Positions 9,170 to 17,778 of a stretch of 64,000 bases of DNA are shown here, one piece after another (positions within the stretch are counted from its first letter, which is position 1; each line of letters opens with the position of its first letter). Source of the DNA: Metabacillus endolithicus. Its GTDB lineage: Bacteria; Bacillota; Bacilli; Bacillales; Bacillaceae. The DNA lies in contig NZ_CP095550.1 in NCBI RefSeq assembly GCF_023078335.1, positions 2,090,001 to 2,154,000 on the forward strand. Reading direction: 5' to 3'. The position numbers and the translations under genes were made by a program. The notes beneath the pieces are model-generated. The model made no database searches and had not been told where the DNA came from. It worked only from the letters and a program-made list of their open reading frames with translations.

Positions 9170-9988
9170 TTATCTATATTCGCTAACAAGTTCACCGTCA
9201 GCATTATATAACAATGCAGCATCTCCATTATTATTCCACATATAGCTTGTTGTCCATAGTTGTTCATAAGCGCCATCATAAGCATCTGGACCTGATAGGA
9301 CAGCTATGTAGTAGCCAGCTTCCATTGTTGAGCCTTCTGGAAAATCATAGCGTTGATTGCCTTCTTCACTGATTAAGTACCAGCCTGAAATATCAACTGT
9401 TTCGTTTGTATCATTCATAACAGTAACAGACTCCCACTCCAGGTCAACATCTGAAATATAAATGCCTCGTGGTGTAATAATGCCTGCTAAATAGTCTTCT
9501 GTATACCTTAAGTCAAAATCAACAGCTTCTGGAAGAGCTTCATATCCACCAGCCTTCTTAATTTCTACAGCACGTTTCTTTAATCTCTCCAACTTTTCAA
9601 GGTTTGCTTTAGCTTTCTCTACATTATCTTCGTAAACTTGATTTTCAATAATCAAGAGTAATCTATACTGAGAAACTTCATAAATAACACGCTCTCTTGC
9701 AATTTTGGCTGGTTTAACATATGTATTATTTAAATAGTCACGATTTGATTTACCTGACACTTTTCCAATTGAAAGCTCAGTCTTTTTAATCTCATTTGAT
9801 AGTGCATCATATTGACTATCAATTGTCCTAATTTCACCTGAAGCTATTGTTTCCTCAAAAGTTGCTAGCCTTTCTAATAATCTTTCACCATTGCTTTTTG
9901 CTTGATTCGCTGCCGTATTTGCATATGTCGTGCTTACAGTACATGTGATAAACACAACGGTCAGCATAAAAATAAACTTCTTTAACAT
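9170..9988 (-). CDS. Exported protein: SbsC-like domain plus lamin-tail (LTD) domain
   Basis: 272 residues. A signal peptide (1-23, ending STTYA) is followed by an SbsC-like domain (about 35-165; SIGKVSGKSNRDYLN, YVKPAKIARERVI) and a C-terminal lamin-tail-like Ig fold (about 172-272). The LTD hallmarks are visible: ISGWYLISEEGNQRYDFPEG, then an AGYYIAVLSG strand, then YMWNNNGDAALLYNADGE. LTD domains in bacteria occur on exported nucleases and other surface proteins and are thought to mediate binding. No enzyme domain is present, so it may be an adhesive or structural wall protein. ATG 9988 has AAGGAGGAT upstream. Confidence 0.83.
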   Translation of the reverse strand: MLKKFIFMLTVVFITCTVSTTYANTAANQAKSNGERLLERLATFEETIASGEIRTIDSQYDALSNEIKKTELSIGKVSGKSNRDYLNNTYVKPAKIARERVIYEVSQYRLLLIIENQVYEDNVEKAKANLEKLERLKKRAVEIKKAGGYEALPEAVDFDLRYTEDYLAGIITPRGIYISDVDLEWESVTVMNDTNETVDISGWYLISEEGNQRYDFPEGSTMEAGYYIAVLSGPDAYDGAYEQLWTTSYMWNNNGDAALLYNADGELVSEYR

Positions 9989-10128
9989 AATATCCTCCTT
10001 AAATCCTATTACATTTTTACCTTATTATCCTAACATAAAAATGAATTTTTAGCATATTTTAGTAGATTTAAGAGTGATAAGTACAGAAAAAAGAAGAGCA
10101 CAACCTTTTGTACCCTTCTCCATATGGT

Positions 10129-11683
10129 CTACTTATAATAATCCAAAACTCCCAATAAAATTGCTTCCGCTGCATTATCACGGAATTGGCTCGTTTTTAG
10201 TCTAGCTGCTTCAGCTTCGTTCGAAATAAAACCAAGCTCAGCCAGTACGCTAGGCATAGTCGTATACTTAATTACATAGAAACCAGCATCTTTTACTCCG
10301 CGATTTCTAGTACCTAGCTTTTCTATTAATCTAGTTTGGATTTTTTCTGCTAACTTTTTACTCGCAGCACTTTCATAATTTCCGTTCCAATATGTTTCTG
10401 TTCCATTAGCCGATTCGCTAGTGGCAGCATTAATATGCAAGCTGATGAAGATATCAGTTTTCGCATTATTTGCAACCTTTGCCCGATCTTGCAGTTCCAA
10501 GAACGTATCATCTTTTCTTGTCATGACGACCTTTGCACCCTCAGCTTCAAGCAACTTCTGTACCTTTAAGCCAACATCCAGCACAATATCCTTTTCTTTA
10601 AGGCCAAAACCTACAGCACCGGAATCCTTACCACCATGACCAGGGTCAATGCCAATTACTTTACCCGATAACAAGGCGTCTCCTGTTTCTTGAGAAGAAC
10701 CGATAACAAGATAGTTTTTATGTACATAACAAACGGTACCATTCACCTTAATTTGTGCCCAATCACCAACAAACTTATATACTGTTACACTATCTCCATT
10801 ATAAAGCTTGCCGACAACATCTGAGTCTAATGACGGCTCTGAACGAACATTTAACGCACTAGCTGTGACTACTGCTTCAACTGGAGATGAACCTGAGTTT
10901 CCACCAGCTGAATAATCTTTCTTCAGCTTTTGTTCAGTTTGAAGTAAAGATTGTGTAATAGAGGTTGGTACGTTTGCATAATTACCAGCTTTTTTAATTT
11001 ACTGCTCTATTTTTCAACCTTTGTAAAACAGCAAAATTGCTATTTGCTTGTGTTAATTTCCCTTGAGTAATGTACGTATTGATTTTGTTTAATAATCGAA
11101 ATTGAGAAACTTCGTAAATAACGCGTTCCTTAGCAACTTTTGCAGGTGTTATGTAATAATCAAGAAGAATACGGCGAGATGTTGATCCGTACACTTTACC
11201 AATTGTTGCTTCCACCTTTTTTAACTGTGTGGAATACTTATCATATTGACTATTAATCTCACTGATTTGTCCTTTATTAATAGCGGACTCAAACTGTTGC
11301 ATATACTTACGAAGTGTATCACCGTTTGTTACACTATCAATTAAATAAGCAGCACGAAGACGATATACATTAGCTGCATTTAATCTTTTTTGTAAATCGC
11401 TTTTTCTAGAATCACTTAAGTTATAAATAGCTGTTTGCGCCTCATTTATAGAAGCTTTTGACTCGTCATAAACGGACATAAACGAGGAGGAAATGTTAAT
11501 TTGCTTTGACGAAGTAAGATTATAATACGATTTTAAGGCTTCTGCATCTTCTTCCGCTTCACTGACTAATTTCTCTACCGAAGAATATGAAGTTGCCGCC
11601 GATACATTTGATGGAGAAATGTACCCAACTACACATAACAAGACTGTAAGAAACATAGCCGTGATCATATGTCGGTTCTTCAC
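10129..11683 (-). pseudogene. Frameshifted exported SbsC-SH3-Amidase_3 protein
   Basis: Two frames form one gene. The first (11683 to 10994) holds a signal peptide and an SbsC-like domain (KVYGSTSRRILLDYY, ERVIYEVSQFRLL) and stops at LQRLKNRAVN. The minus strand reads on in another frame as IKKAGNYANVPTS, the normal continuation of this domain in the paralogues. It then goes through a bacterial SH3 domain (SALNVRSEPSLDSDVVG, about 10770-10860) into an Amidase_3 domain (IGIDPGHGGKDSG, FISLHINA, VLAELGFISN). Two bases are missing (or one is extra) near 10998-11003. The peptidoglycan amidase part is otherwise complete with its His/Glu ligands. Either an assembly error or a recent inactivation; the first frame alone would give an exported wall-binding protein without enzyme. 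Confidence 0.85.
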
Positions 11684-11955
11684 GCTTTCAAACTCCTTTC
11701 AATCTGTGATTAGAATAATATACCAATGTGTTTATTTTACTAGAAAAATGGACAATTTTATATGAAAATTGTAGAAAAGTGTAGGTTTTTAGGTAGGTAT
11801 TTTGAACGATTTTTAACAAAACGAACCCCTAGGAGATTATTTTTATGTTAAGAGTCTTGAAAATGAAATATTTCTCTCAAAAACTCTTAACATTTTTAGG
11901 AATATTCTGTAAAATATTCCTAGTAAAAAATAATTAGATACACAGGAGAAAAGCT

Positions 11956-12120
11956 ATGATTAAGTTAAAGATTTATTTTCTTAAATTACGGATTTATATC
12001 TTAAGAAAACAAATGGTCTCTACAGGAATGAATAAAGGGCTTAATCATCCAACTACTCTTAAACATAGTCAAGAGCTAGATTATCTTTTAAATACATATC
12101 GTTATTATAAGGAAAAATAA
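11956..12120 (+). CDS. Spo0E-family aspartyl-phosphate phosphatase
   Basis: 54 residues, preceded by CAGGAG 7 nt before the ATG. The C-terminal half reads LRKQMVSTGMNKGLNHPTTL then HSQELDYLLNTY. It contains the GLN turn and the SQELD signature of Spo0E/YnzD-type phosphatases, which dephosphorylate Spo0A~P and delay sporulation. The first 17 residues form a basic hydrophobic leader. The hairpin after the stop supports a real transcription unit. No partner gene lies nearby; such genes are usually solitary. Confidence 0.8.
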   Translation: MIKLKIYFLKLRIYILRKQMVSTGMNKGLNHPTTLKHSQELDYLLNTYRYYKEK

Positions 12121-12122
12121 AA

Positions 12123-12159
12123 TAGGGCAATTCTTAATTAAAATAAGAATTGCCCTAAG
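12123..12159. terminator. Terminator after the Spo0E-family gene
   Basis: A perfect 13-bp stem, AGGGCAATTCTTA with TAAGAATTGCCCT. It begins directly after the stop codon; A/T runs on both sides suggest it works in both directions. Confidence 0.8.
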
Positions 12160-12168
12160 CGGGACGCA

Positions 12169-12210
12169 GGGACAGGTTCTTTGTCCCAAATGGGACAAGG
12201 AACCTGTCCC
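12169..12210. repeat. Convergent pair of GGGACAGG palindromes
   Basis: 12169-12187 reads GGGACAGGTTCTTTGTCCC and 12192-12210 reads GGGACAAGGAACCTGTCCC, the reverse complement form. Together they make a large inverted repeat between two convergent genes. Immediately after comes a short tandem duplication (TTAGTTTGCC TTAGTTTGCA) that holds the stop codon of the next gene. Confidence 0.9.
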
Positions 12211-12220
12211 TTAGTTTGCC

Positions 12221-13156
12221 TTAGTTTGCAATATGCAAGATTGTTACATGGTCATGGTCAACGCCAACACCAGAGTAACTAATGTCATTTTGGAGTAAAA
12301 TTTCTCTGTTTTGTGAGCTGTTTAGTAATTCTGATACAGTTTTACGTGCAGATCCCCAATTCTTGGCGATATTAACACCGTAGCTTCCACCGCCTGATGT
12401 TAAGCCGTAGCGTTCTAATAGGTCTTCAATTGACCCATATTTTGAAGAATAAAGAGAAAAATAATTACTTACATACATATCATTGGATTTCTTTCTTGCT
12501 ACTGCACTTAGCTTTTTATGTATTGGTAATGGTTTAATTCCCGACTCGTAGCGTTCCATGTTAACTAGCAATAACACATCAAGCTCGTAATTGTTAATTG
12601 TAAAGCTTACCGATGGATCTGGAATCGCAAACGTATTATTTTTTAAAGGTACTTCAATACTTTCCAACTGTTTATTGATTGATCCTGGTACTGCAGCATA
12701 ATTACCAGCTTTCTTAATTTCAACTGCTCTTCTTTTTAAGCGATCAAGCTTCTGTAAATCACTATTTACTACGCTTACCTTGTTCGCGATTGCATTTTTC
12801 CCAATTCCCTTAAGTAAGCGAAATTGAGACACTTCATAAATAACACGCTCTCTCGCAACCTTTGCTGGTCTTACATATTTTGCTTGTAAAGATTTACGTG
12901 TACTAGATCCAGATACTCTTCCGATAGCTCTTTCTGTTTTCTTAATTTGATTAGACAGGGCATCGTACTGTGCATCAATATCATAGATTTCGCCACTGTT
13001 AATTTTTTTATTAAAATCATTTAACAAATAAAGAAGATACTCCCCTGCATTAACAGCAGTTCCCTTTGATGATGCCTCAGCCTTACCTGGAGTGTAAAGA
13101 GTTAGAATTAGAACTACACTTAAAACCAAACTAAATGCGATTTTCGAAAATCTCAT
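12221..13156 (-). CDS. Exported SbsC-like protein with degenerate CAP/SCP (YkwD-like) domain
   Basis: 311 residues. A signal peptide (ending GKAEA) is followed by an SbsC-like domain (about 40-170; AIGRVSGSSTRKSL, YVRPAKVARERVI). The C-terminal CAP-like region (about 192-311) reads VNMERYESGIKPLPIHKKLS then ARKKSNDMYVSNYF. The scaffold is recognisable, but the residues that normally form the cavity are gone: the usual YFSH is YFSL, GENIA is GVNIA, and GHRxNIL is QNREILL. It is therefore probably a binding or structural domain, not an active one. The gene ends against a GGGACAGG palindrome. Confidence 0.8.
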   Translation of the reverse strand: MRFSKIAFSLVLSVVLILTLYTPGKAEASSKGTAVNAGEYLLYLLNDFNKKINSGEIYDIDAQYDALSNQIKKTERAIGRVSGSSTRKSLQAKYVRPAKVARERVIYEVSQFRLLKGIGKNAIANKVSVVNSDLQKLDRLKRRAVEIKKAGNYAAVPGSINKQLESIEVPLKNNTFAIPDPSVSFTINNYELDVLLLVNMERYESGIKPLPIHKKLSAVARKKSNDMYVSNYFSLYSSKYGSIEDLLERYGLTSGGGSYGVNIAKNWGSARKTVSELLNSSQNREILLQNDISYSGVGVDHDHVTILHIAN

Positions 13157-13440
13157 TCACTTATCCTCCTATTTTTTACATTTATACCTGACCTATCCAA
13201 TTATCCTATTATTGTCATATATGTGTCTAGAAAAATTACAACCTGTAAATCTTAAATCCCAGTAATATCAAGGGTTCTAGCGTATAAAACACAACTTTTT
13301 TATCAGATAAAAAAGGGGTTGAAAGGCCTAAAGGACTAAGATTCTTTTTTAGGAGTTAAGAAAGAACTGTTATTCGGTCGACAAAATTCGCATACATAGG
13401 ATCCGCAGGACAAGCGGTCCGATCCCTTGCCCCGGACCGA

Positions 13441-13541
13441 GGGACAGGTTCCTTGTCCCGTTCTCATGGGACAGAGAACCTGTCCCTTTGGACCTTCAGG
13501 GACACAGAACCTGTCCCTCTGTCCCGCAGGTCCTTCGTCCC
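13441..13541. repeat. Cluster of three GGGACAGG palindromes in a divergent promoter region
   Basis: Copies at 13441-13459, 13468-13486 and 13499-13517, then a decayed piece to 13541. They occupy the 464-bp gap between the divergent CAP-type and YHYH genes; this is one of the few places where the element is upstream of genes and not behind a stop codon. The rest of the gap (13157-13440) shows nothing further that I can interpret. Confidence 0.85.
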
Positions 13542-13620
13542 ATTTCCAATAAAACCCCCTGGAAAATCCGTTTCATTTCCTTTACCATAGTCCATGGATA
13601 TCAATTAAGGGGGTATTCTT

Positions 13621-15471
13621 TTGACACTAAAGAGAAAACTAGTAAACACACTACTATTAGGTACAACATTATTAATGGCTCCAGTTGTAACAAATGCATC
13701 TCCAGGTGGATTGGATTCGAACGGTGGTCATACTTGTCGTACCAACTGTTCACAGTACGGCCTAGAAAACGGTGAATATCACTATCACAGAAATGGTGAG
13801 ATTGTTAAGGTTACTACTCCAACTACAAACACATCTACAAAAAATACGAGCAATGTAGCTTACCAAGATGCTGTAAATCATGGTAAGGTCCTCAATTCCA
13901 AATTATCAGCTTATCATCAGGCAATAAATAGTGGAGATATTGCGAAGATAAATGGACTATATGATGCTTTTACGAAGCAATTAAAATTAGTAGAGTCAAA
14001 GATTGGTAAGGTATCTGGTTCATCTAATCGCTCAAGCTTAAATGAGCAGTATGTAAGACCTGCAAAAATTGCGATTGAAAGAACAATTTATGAAGTGTCA
14101 CAGTACCGTTTGTTAAGTGTTATTAGTGCAGATATTGCAAATGGTAATATTGAAAAAGCTATTTCAAATACAGAAAAGCTTGAGCGTTTAAAGGATCGAG
14201 CTGATGAGATTAAAGATGCTGGTGGCTATCAACAGCTGCCAAGTGGAGTGAATAAATCATTACGTGCTTCTGAGGCTAACCACCAAGGAAATCTTCTTAC
14301 TCATTTACTTGCAACATATAATGAAGCAATAAATAGCGGTGATATTTATGAAATTGACTTCCTTTATGATCAATTTACAAAGCAGTTACGCATCACTGAA
14401 TTAAAAATTGGACAAGTTTCAGGTCCGAATAATCGTACAGCGTTAAATGAAAAATATATTACACCAGCCAAAATCTCAGTTGAACGCACGATCTACGAGG
14501 TTTCACAGCTTCGTTTAATGTACGTGATCGTTGACTTAATTGAGAGTGGTCAAACAAGTGAAATTGACTCGAAATTTAAAGTATTAGATCGTTTAAAAAA
14601 TAGAGCAGATGAAATCAAGGATGCAGGTGGCTACAAAGCACTTCCTTCTATTATTAAAGAAGATCTAGAAGGCTTTGAAGGAGAGTTAAGAAATCCTCAA
14701 GATTTTTCAGATGCAGGACTTTTTGAAGCTCATTTCATTGATGTTGGACAAGGTGACAGTACGTTATTAGTTACTCCTAACGGTAAAACAGTTTTAATTG
14801 ACGGTGGTAAAGAATCTGAAGCAGATCAATTGATTCAACACCTTACAGACTTAGGAATCCAAACGATTGATTTAATGGTTGCCACTCACCCTGACGCCGA
14901 CCATATCGGTGGACTGGTTCCTGTTTTAGAACAATTTGAAGTGAAAAAAGTGGTTGATTCAGGTAAATCACATACAACTCAAACATATATGGATTACTTG
15001 GCACTTATCGATCAGAAGAATATTCCGTTTGAAATTGCACAAGAGGGTTCATTTTTGAATGTAGATTCTGCAGTTACGATTGAGGTTTTAAACTCTTTAG
15101 AAGAAAGCAGTGATACAAACGATTCATCTGTCGTTTTGAAGGTTTCATATGATGAATCAGATTTCTTACTAACTGGTGATGCGGATGCTGAAATTGAAGC
15201 AGAAATGATGGCAGAAGGATACAATCTCGACTCAGAAGTGTTAAAGGTTGGCCACCACGGTTCTGACACATCAACATCACAAGCATTCCTAGAAGCAGTT
15301 AATCCAATCATAGCCGCTGTCTCTGTGGGAGATAATAGCTACGGACACCCTGCCCCAACTGTTATGGATCGTCTAACAAGCTATGGAGTAGAACTCTACA
15401 CAACACTCCAAAGCGGCGACATCATCATCACAACAGACGGACAGGAAATCACAGTTTACACAGAACGTTAA
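13621..15471 (+). CDS. Exported YHYH-SbsC-SbsC-metallo-beta-lactamase (ComEC C-terminal-like) protein
   Basis: 616 residues from TTG 13621, with AAGGGGG 7 nt upstream. A signal peptide (ending TNA) is followed by a YHYH motif region (about 29-52; GGHTCRTNCSQYG, GEYHYHRNG), two SbsC-like repeats (about 78-215 and 222-355), and a metallo-beta-lactamase domain (about 366-614). The last part has the ComEC/Rec2 C-terminal signature: FIDVGQGDSTLLV, ATHPDADHIGG, LLTGDADAE and KVGHHGSDTSTS. In ComEC this domain is a proposed DNA-strand nuclease; free-standing secreted forms are of unproven function. The DUF3006-type gene 40 nt downstream is a frequent companion of such secreted proteins. Confidence 0.87.
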   Translation: MTLKRKLVNTLLLGTTLLMAPVVTNASPGGLDSNGGHTCRTNCSQYGLENGEYHYHRNGEIVKVTTPTTNTSTKNTSNVAYQDAVNHGKVLNSKLSAYHQAINSGDIAKINGLYDAFTKQLKLVESKIGKVSGSSNRSSLNEQYVRPAKIAIERTIYEVSQYRLLSVISADIANGNIEKAISNTEKLERLKDRADEIKDAGGYQQLPSGVNKSLRASEANHQGNLLTHLLATYNEAINSGDIYEIDFLYDQFTKQLRITELKIGQVSGPNNRTALNEKYITPAKISVERTIYEVSQLRLMYVIVDLIESGQTSEIDSKFKVLDRLKNRADEIKDAGGYKALPSIIKEDLEGFEGELRNPQDFSDAGLFEAHFIDVGQGDSTLLVTPNGKTVLIDGGKESEADQLIQHLTDLGIQTIDLMVATHPDADHIGGLVPVLEQFEVKKVVDSGKSHTTQTYMDYLALIDQKNIPFEIAQEGSFLNVDSAVTIEVLNSLEESSDTNDSSVVLKVSYDESDFLLTGDADAEIEAEMMAEGYNLDSEVLKVGHHGSDTSTSQAFLEAVNPIIAAVSVGDNSYGHPAPTVMDRLTSYGVELYTTLQSGDIIITTDGQEITVYTER

Positions 15472-15475
15472 CAAG

Positions 15476-15494
15476 GGGACAGGTTCCTTGTCCC
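15476..15494 (+). repeat. GGGACAGG palindrome behind a stop codon
   Basis: GGGACAGGTTCCTTGTCCC, perfect consensus, begins 5 nt after the stop of the metallo-beta-lactamase gene in the orientation of that gene. Confidence 0.92.
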
Positions 15495-15511
15495 ACTAAT
15501 GGGGTGTTTTA

Positions 15512-15775
15512 GTGAAATCCAAAGTTTACACAATTGACCGCTTTGAAAAGGACTTGGCTGTTTTGCTCTCAAGATCAGATGAAACAGTTCAGGTTGATGT
15601 ACCGCGCAATCAGTTGCCGGATAGAATAGAAGTAGGTAGTATTCTCGAGGTTGAGTTTACTGGTGACGGGTCTGTTTTATTCGCAAACGTTCTGGAAGAC
15701 GAAACAAGTACTGCTAAGAATAATGCTCAAGAGTTACTAAATAAACTAGCCAATAAGAATAGAAGCGGGACGTAG
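15512..15775 (+). CDS. DUF3006-like small protein
   Basis: 87 residues from GTG 15512 (GGGGTG upstream). The sequence begins KVYTIDRFEKDLAVLLSR and continues with a short beta-rich pattern (VDVPRNQLPDRIEVGSILEV), as in DUF3006 proteins found beside secreted ComEC-like hydrolases. It has no signal peptide. Its last residues (SGT) and its TAG stop are encoded by the edge of a GGGACAGG element, so the native end may have been replaced. Function unknown; linkage suggests it supports the upstream enzyme. Confidence 0.72.
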   Translation: MKSKVYTIDRFEKDLAVLLSRSDETVQVDVPRNQLPDRIEVGSILEVEFTGDGSVLFANVLEDETSTAKNNAQELLNKLANKNRSGT

Positions 15776-15793
15776 GGACAGGCACCTTGTCCC
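15775..15793 (+). repeat. GGGACAGG palindrome overlapping a stop codon
   Basis: GGGACAGGCACCTTGTCCC starts on the last base of the TAG stop of the DUF3006-like gene, in the orientation of that gene. Confidence 0.9.
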
Positions 15794-15834
15794 ACCATTA
15801 TAGTGCTAGGATGAATTCTCCATATTGAAGATAA

Positions 15835-15864
15835 AGAAGGGGTATCCATTGGATACCCCTTCTT
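15835..15864. terminator. Bidirectional terminator between convergent genes
   Basis: AGAAGGGGTATCC pairs perfectly with GGATACCCCTTCT across a 3-nt loop. Confidence 0.85.
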
Positions 15865-15868
15865 CTAT

Positions 15869-15921
15869 GGGACAGTGAACCTGTCCCTCTGTCCCGACCT
15901 TTGGGACAATGAACCTGTCCC
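15869..15921 (-). repeat. Two GGGACAGG palindromes behind the chemotaxis receptor gene
   Basis: 15869-15887 (GGGACAGTGAACCTGTCCC) and 15903-15921 (GGGACAATGAACCTGTCCC), both in the orientation of the minus-strand receptor gene. The 15-bp sequence CCTGTCCCTATTAAG is then tandemly duplicated up to the stop codon at 15939, a trace of local rearrangement. Confidence 0.88.
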
Positions 15922-15938
15922 TATTAAGCCTGTCCCTA

Positions 15939-17645
15939 TTAAGCCTCAAATCTTTTAATCAAGCCATTTAGGTCATCAGATAATTCCGATAGCCCTTCTG
16001 CACTTCTGGCTATTTCTTCCATAGAAGTGCTTGTTTGCTGGATTGAAGCAGATGTTTGCTCAATTCCTGCGGCTGATTCCTCTGAAATTGATGCTATATT
16101 TGAAATCGAGTTGTTCATTTTTCCACATTCAATGTCAATATCACTTAATCTCATGGCAACACCTTGAATTTTATCAACAACTTCAGTAATAGCCTGATGA
16201 ATTTCTCCAAATGTTTTACCGGTAGTTTGAATATCACTTGTTCCTTTTTCCACTTCACTGTAGCCTTCTTCTAAAGACAACACAACATTGTTAGATTCCT
16301 TTTGAATGCTAGACACAATTCCAGTTATATCAGAAACAGATAAAGTAACTTGCTCAGCCAGCTTACGAACCTCACTGGCTACAACAGCGAATCCCTTACC
16401 ATGCTCCCCTGCTCTAGCTGCCTCTATTGCTGCATTTAAAGCAAGTAAATTTGTTTGTTCAGCAATGGATTGAATAACGCCTACTAAGTTTGATATTTCC
16501 TTTGATTGAGTATCTAGTTGTTTTACTTTATCAACAGACTCTTTCACAATTGTATTGATTTTATCCATCTGACTAATGGAAGATTCCATAAGTCTAGTGC
16601 CTTCCTCTGTAAGTCCTTGTGCTGAAACTGCAGAAAACACAATGGTTTCTCCAAAAGAATTGGATTCTTTAATTTTATCTACAAAGCCACTCATTGTTTC
16701 TGCCAAATCTGATGCATCATTCGCTTGGGTTTCTGCACCAGCTGATAATTCTTGCATCGTGACTGCCACTTGGCTGCTTCCTTCTCTTACTTCAGCTGAA
16801 GATTGAGTTAGCACTAAACTTTGTCCTGATACATTTTCCGAAACAGAAGAAATTTGCTTGATCATGTCTCTTAAATTAATCAACATAGAGTTCATCGCCA
16901 CACTAAGTTGACCAATTTCATCTTTACTATCATAATCACTTTCTTCTACTAATAAATTTCCATTTGAGATCTCGGTTGCCATATTGATAACATTATTTAA
17001 TTTTTGCTTAATCTGACGGTTTACAAAAAATGCAATAATAACTCCTATGATGATATTAAAGAGAATAGCACTGAAGATGATTATGATCGTCTCTTTAATA
17101 CTAGCCTCTGTTGCAACTATCGCTTTATCACGGGCTTCGTTAATCATTTCCTTTAGCTCTACTAAATGACCCACTACCTCATTACTCAATGCCTGAGTTA
17201 ACTTTCTTTTTGCATCAAGACCTTCTGTACTCCCACTTTCTACTTCTGGAACAATTTCTTCCAAAAACACTTTATTCATTTCGTTATCACTATTTTGAAT
17301 AAAAGTGAAAAGCTCTTCTTCTCTCTTAGTATCAATTGAACTTTTTAGTTCTTCTTGAAGACTATTAAATAGTGCTCTTTTTTCTTCAAAGTCAGTAACA
17401 AATTTTTCGTCTGGTGAATTAATATAATCCGCGATTCGTCCATCTTTATCTCTAAAGATACCCGCCATATCAGCTGTTTTCACTGCTCGTTCTGATCTTC
17501 TCTCAAGTGCAGATAATTGATCTTGTATTTCTTGCATTTCATTGTATATAAAAAATGCAGAAATCGTGAAAAGGATAATCGAGATGCTAAGTGCAAGATT
17601 ATACTTCACACCAAGTTTAAGGTTTTTAAATCGTTTAAATAACAT
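15939..17645 (-). CDS. Methyl-accepting chemotaxis protein
   Basis: About 568 residues. First membrane helix at about 12-32, an extracytoplasmic four-helix-type sensor (about 33-180), second helix (about 182-205), a HAMP domain (about 206-260) and the signalling domain. The highly conserved hairpin tip is intact ([18 protein letters not shown] and [17 protein letters not shown]). It relays ligand binding to CheA/CheW. ATG 17645 is preferred to TTG 17660, since GGGGGC lies about 10 nt upstream of it. The ligand cannot be told. Monocistronic. Confidence 0.92.
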   Translation of the reverse strand: MLFKRFKNLKLGVKYNLALSISIILFTISAFFIYNEMQEIQDQLSALERRSERAVKTADMAGIFRDKDGRIADYINSPDEKFVTDFEEKRALFNSLQEELKSSIDTKREEELFTFIQNSDNEMNKVFLEEIVPEVESGSTEGLDAKRKLTQALSNEVVGHLVELKEMINEARDKAIVATEASIKETIIIIFSAILFNIIIGVIIAFFVNRQIKQKLNNVINMATEISNGNLLVEESDYDSKDEIGQLSVAMNSMLINLRDMIKQISSVSENVSGQSLVLTQSSAEVREGSSQVAVTMQELSAGAETQANDASDLAETMSGFVDKIKESNSFGETIVFSAVSAQGLTEEGTRLMESSISQMDKINTIVKESVDKVKQLDTQSKEISNLVGVIQSIAEQTNLLALNAAIEAARAGEHGKGFAVVASEVRKLAEQVTLSVSDITGIVSSIQKESNNVVLSLEEGYSEVEKGTSDIQTTGKTFGEIHQAITEVVDKIQGVAMRLSDIDIECGKMNNSISNIASISEESAAGIEQTSASIQQTSTSMEEIARSAEGLSELSDDLNGLIKRFEA

Positions 17646-17746
17646 CCTAAGTGCCCCCAAAATAGTCTTTTGCTTTTATTATCGGTTAATTTTGAAAGCA
17701 CTTTAGTCATTACGCAGATAAAATGACAAAAAGGGAGATTTCTTTC

Positions 17747-17772
17747 AACAAAATCCAGGAAGTGCCAGGCAC
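17747..17772 (-). repeat. Divergent copy of the second 3'-end element
   Basis: Reads CAACAAAATCCAGGAAGTGCC then AGGCAC on the plus strand, resembling the reverse complement of GGTGCCTGTCACTTCCCGAA. It lies 7 nt behind the stop codon of the methyltransferase gene, as the better copies do with theirs. Confidence 0.5.
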
Positions 17773-17778
17773 AACTGC

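Noticed and set aside
13488..13775. Plus-strand open frame across the YHYH gene start
   Set aside because: It begins in the palindrome cluster and overlaps the real gene in another frame; its composition is not protein-like.
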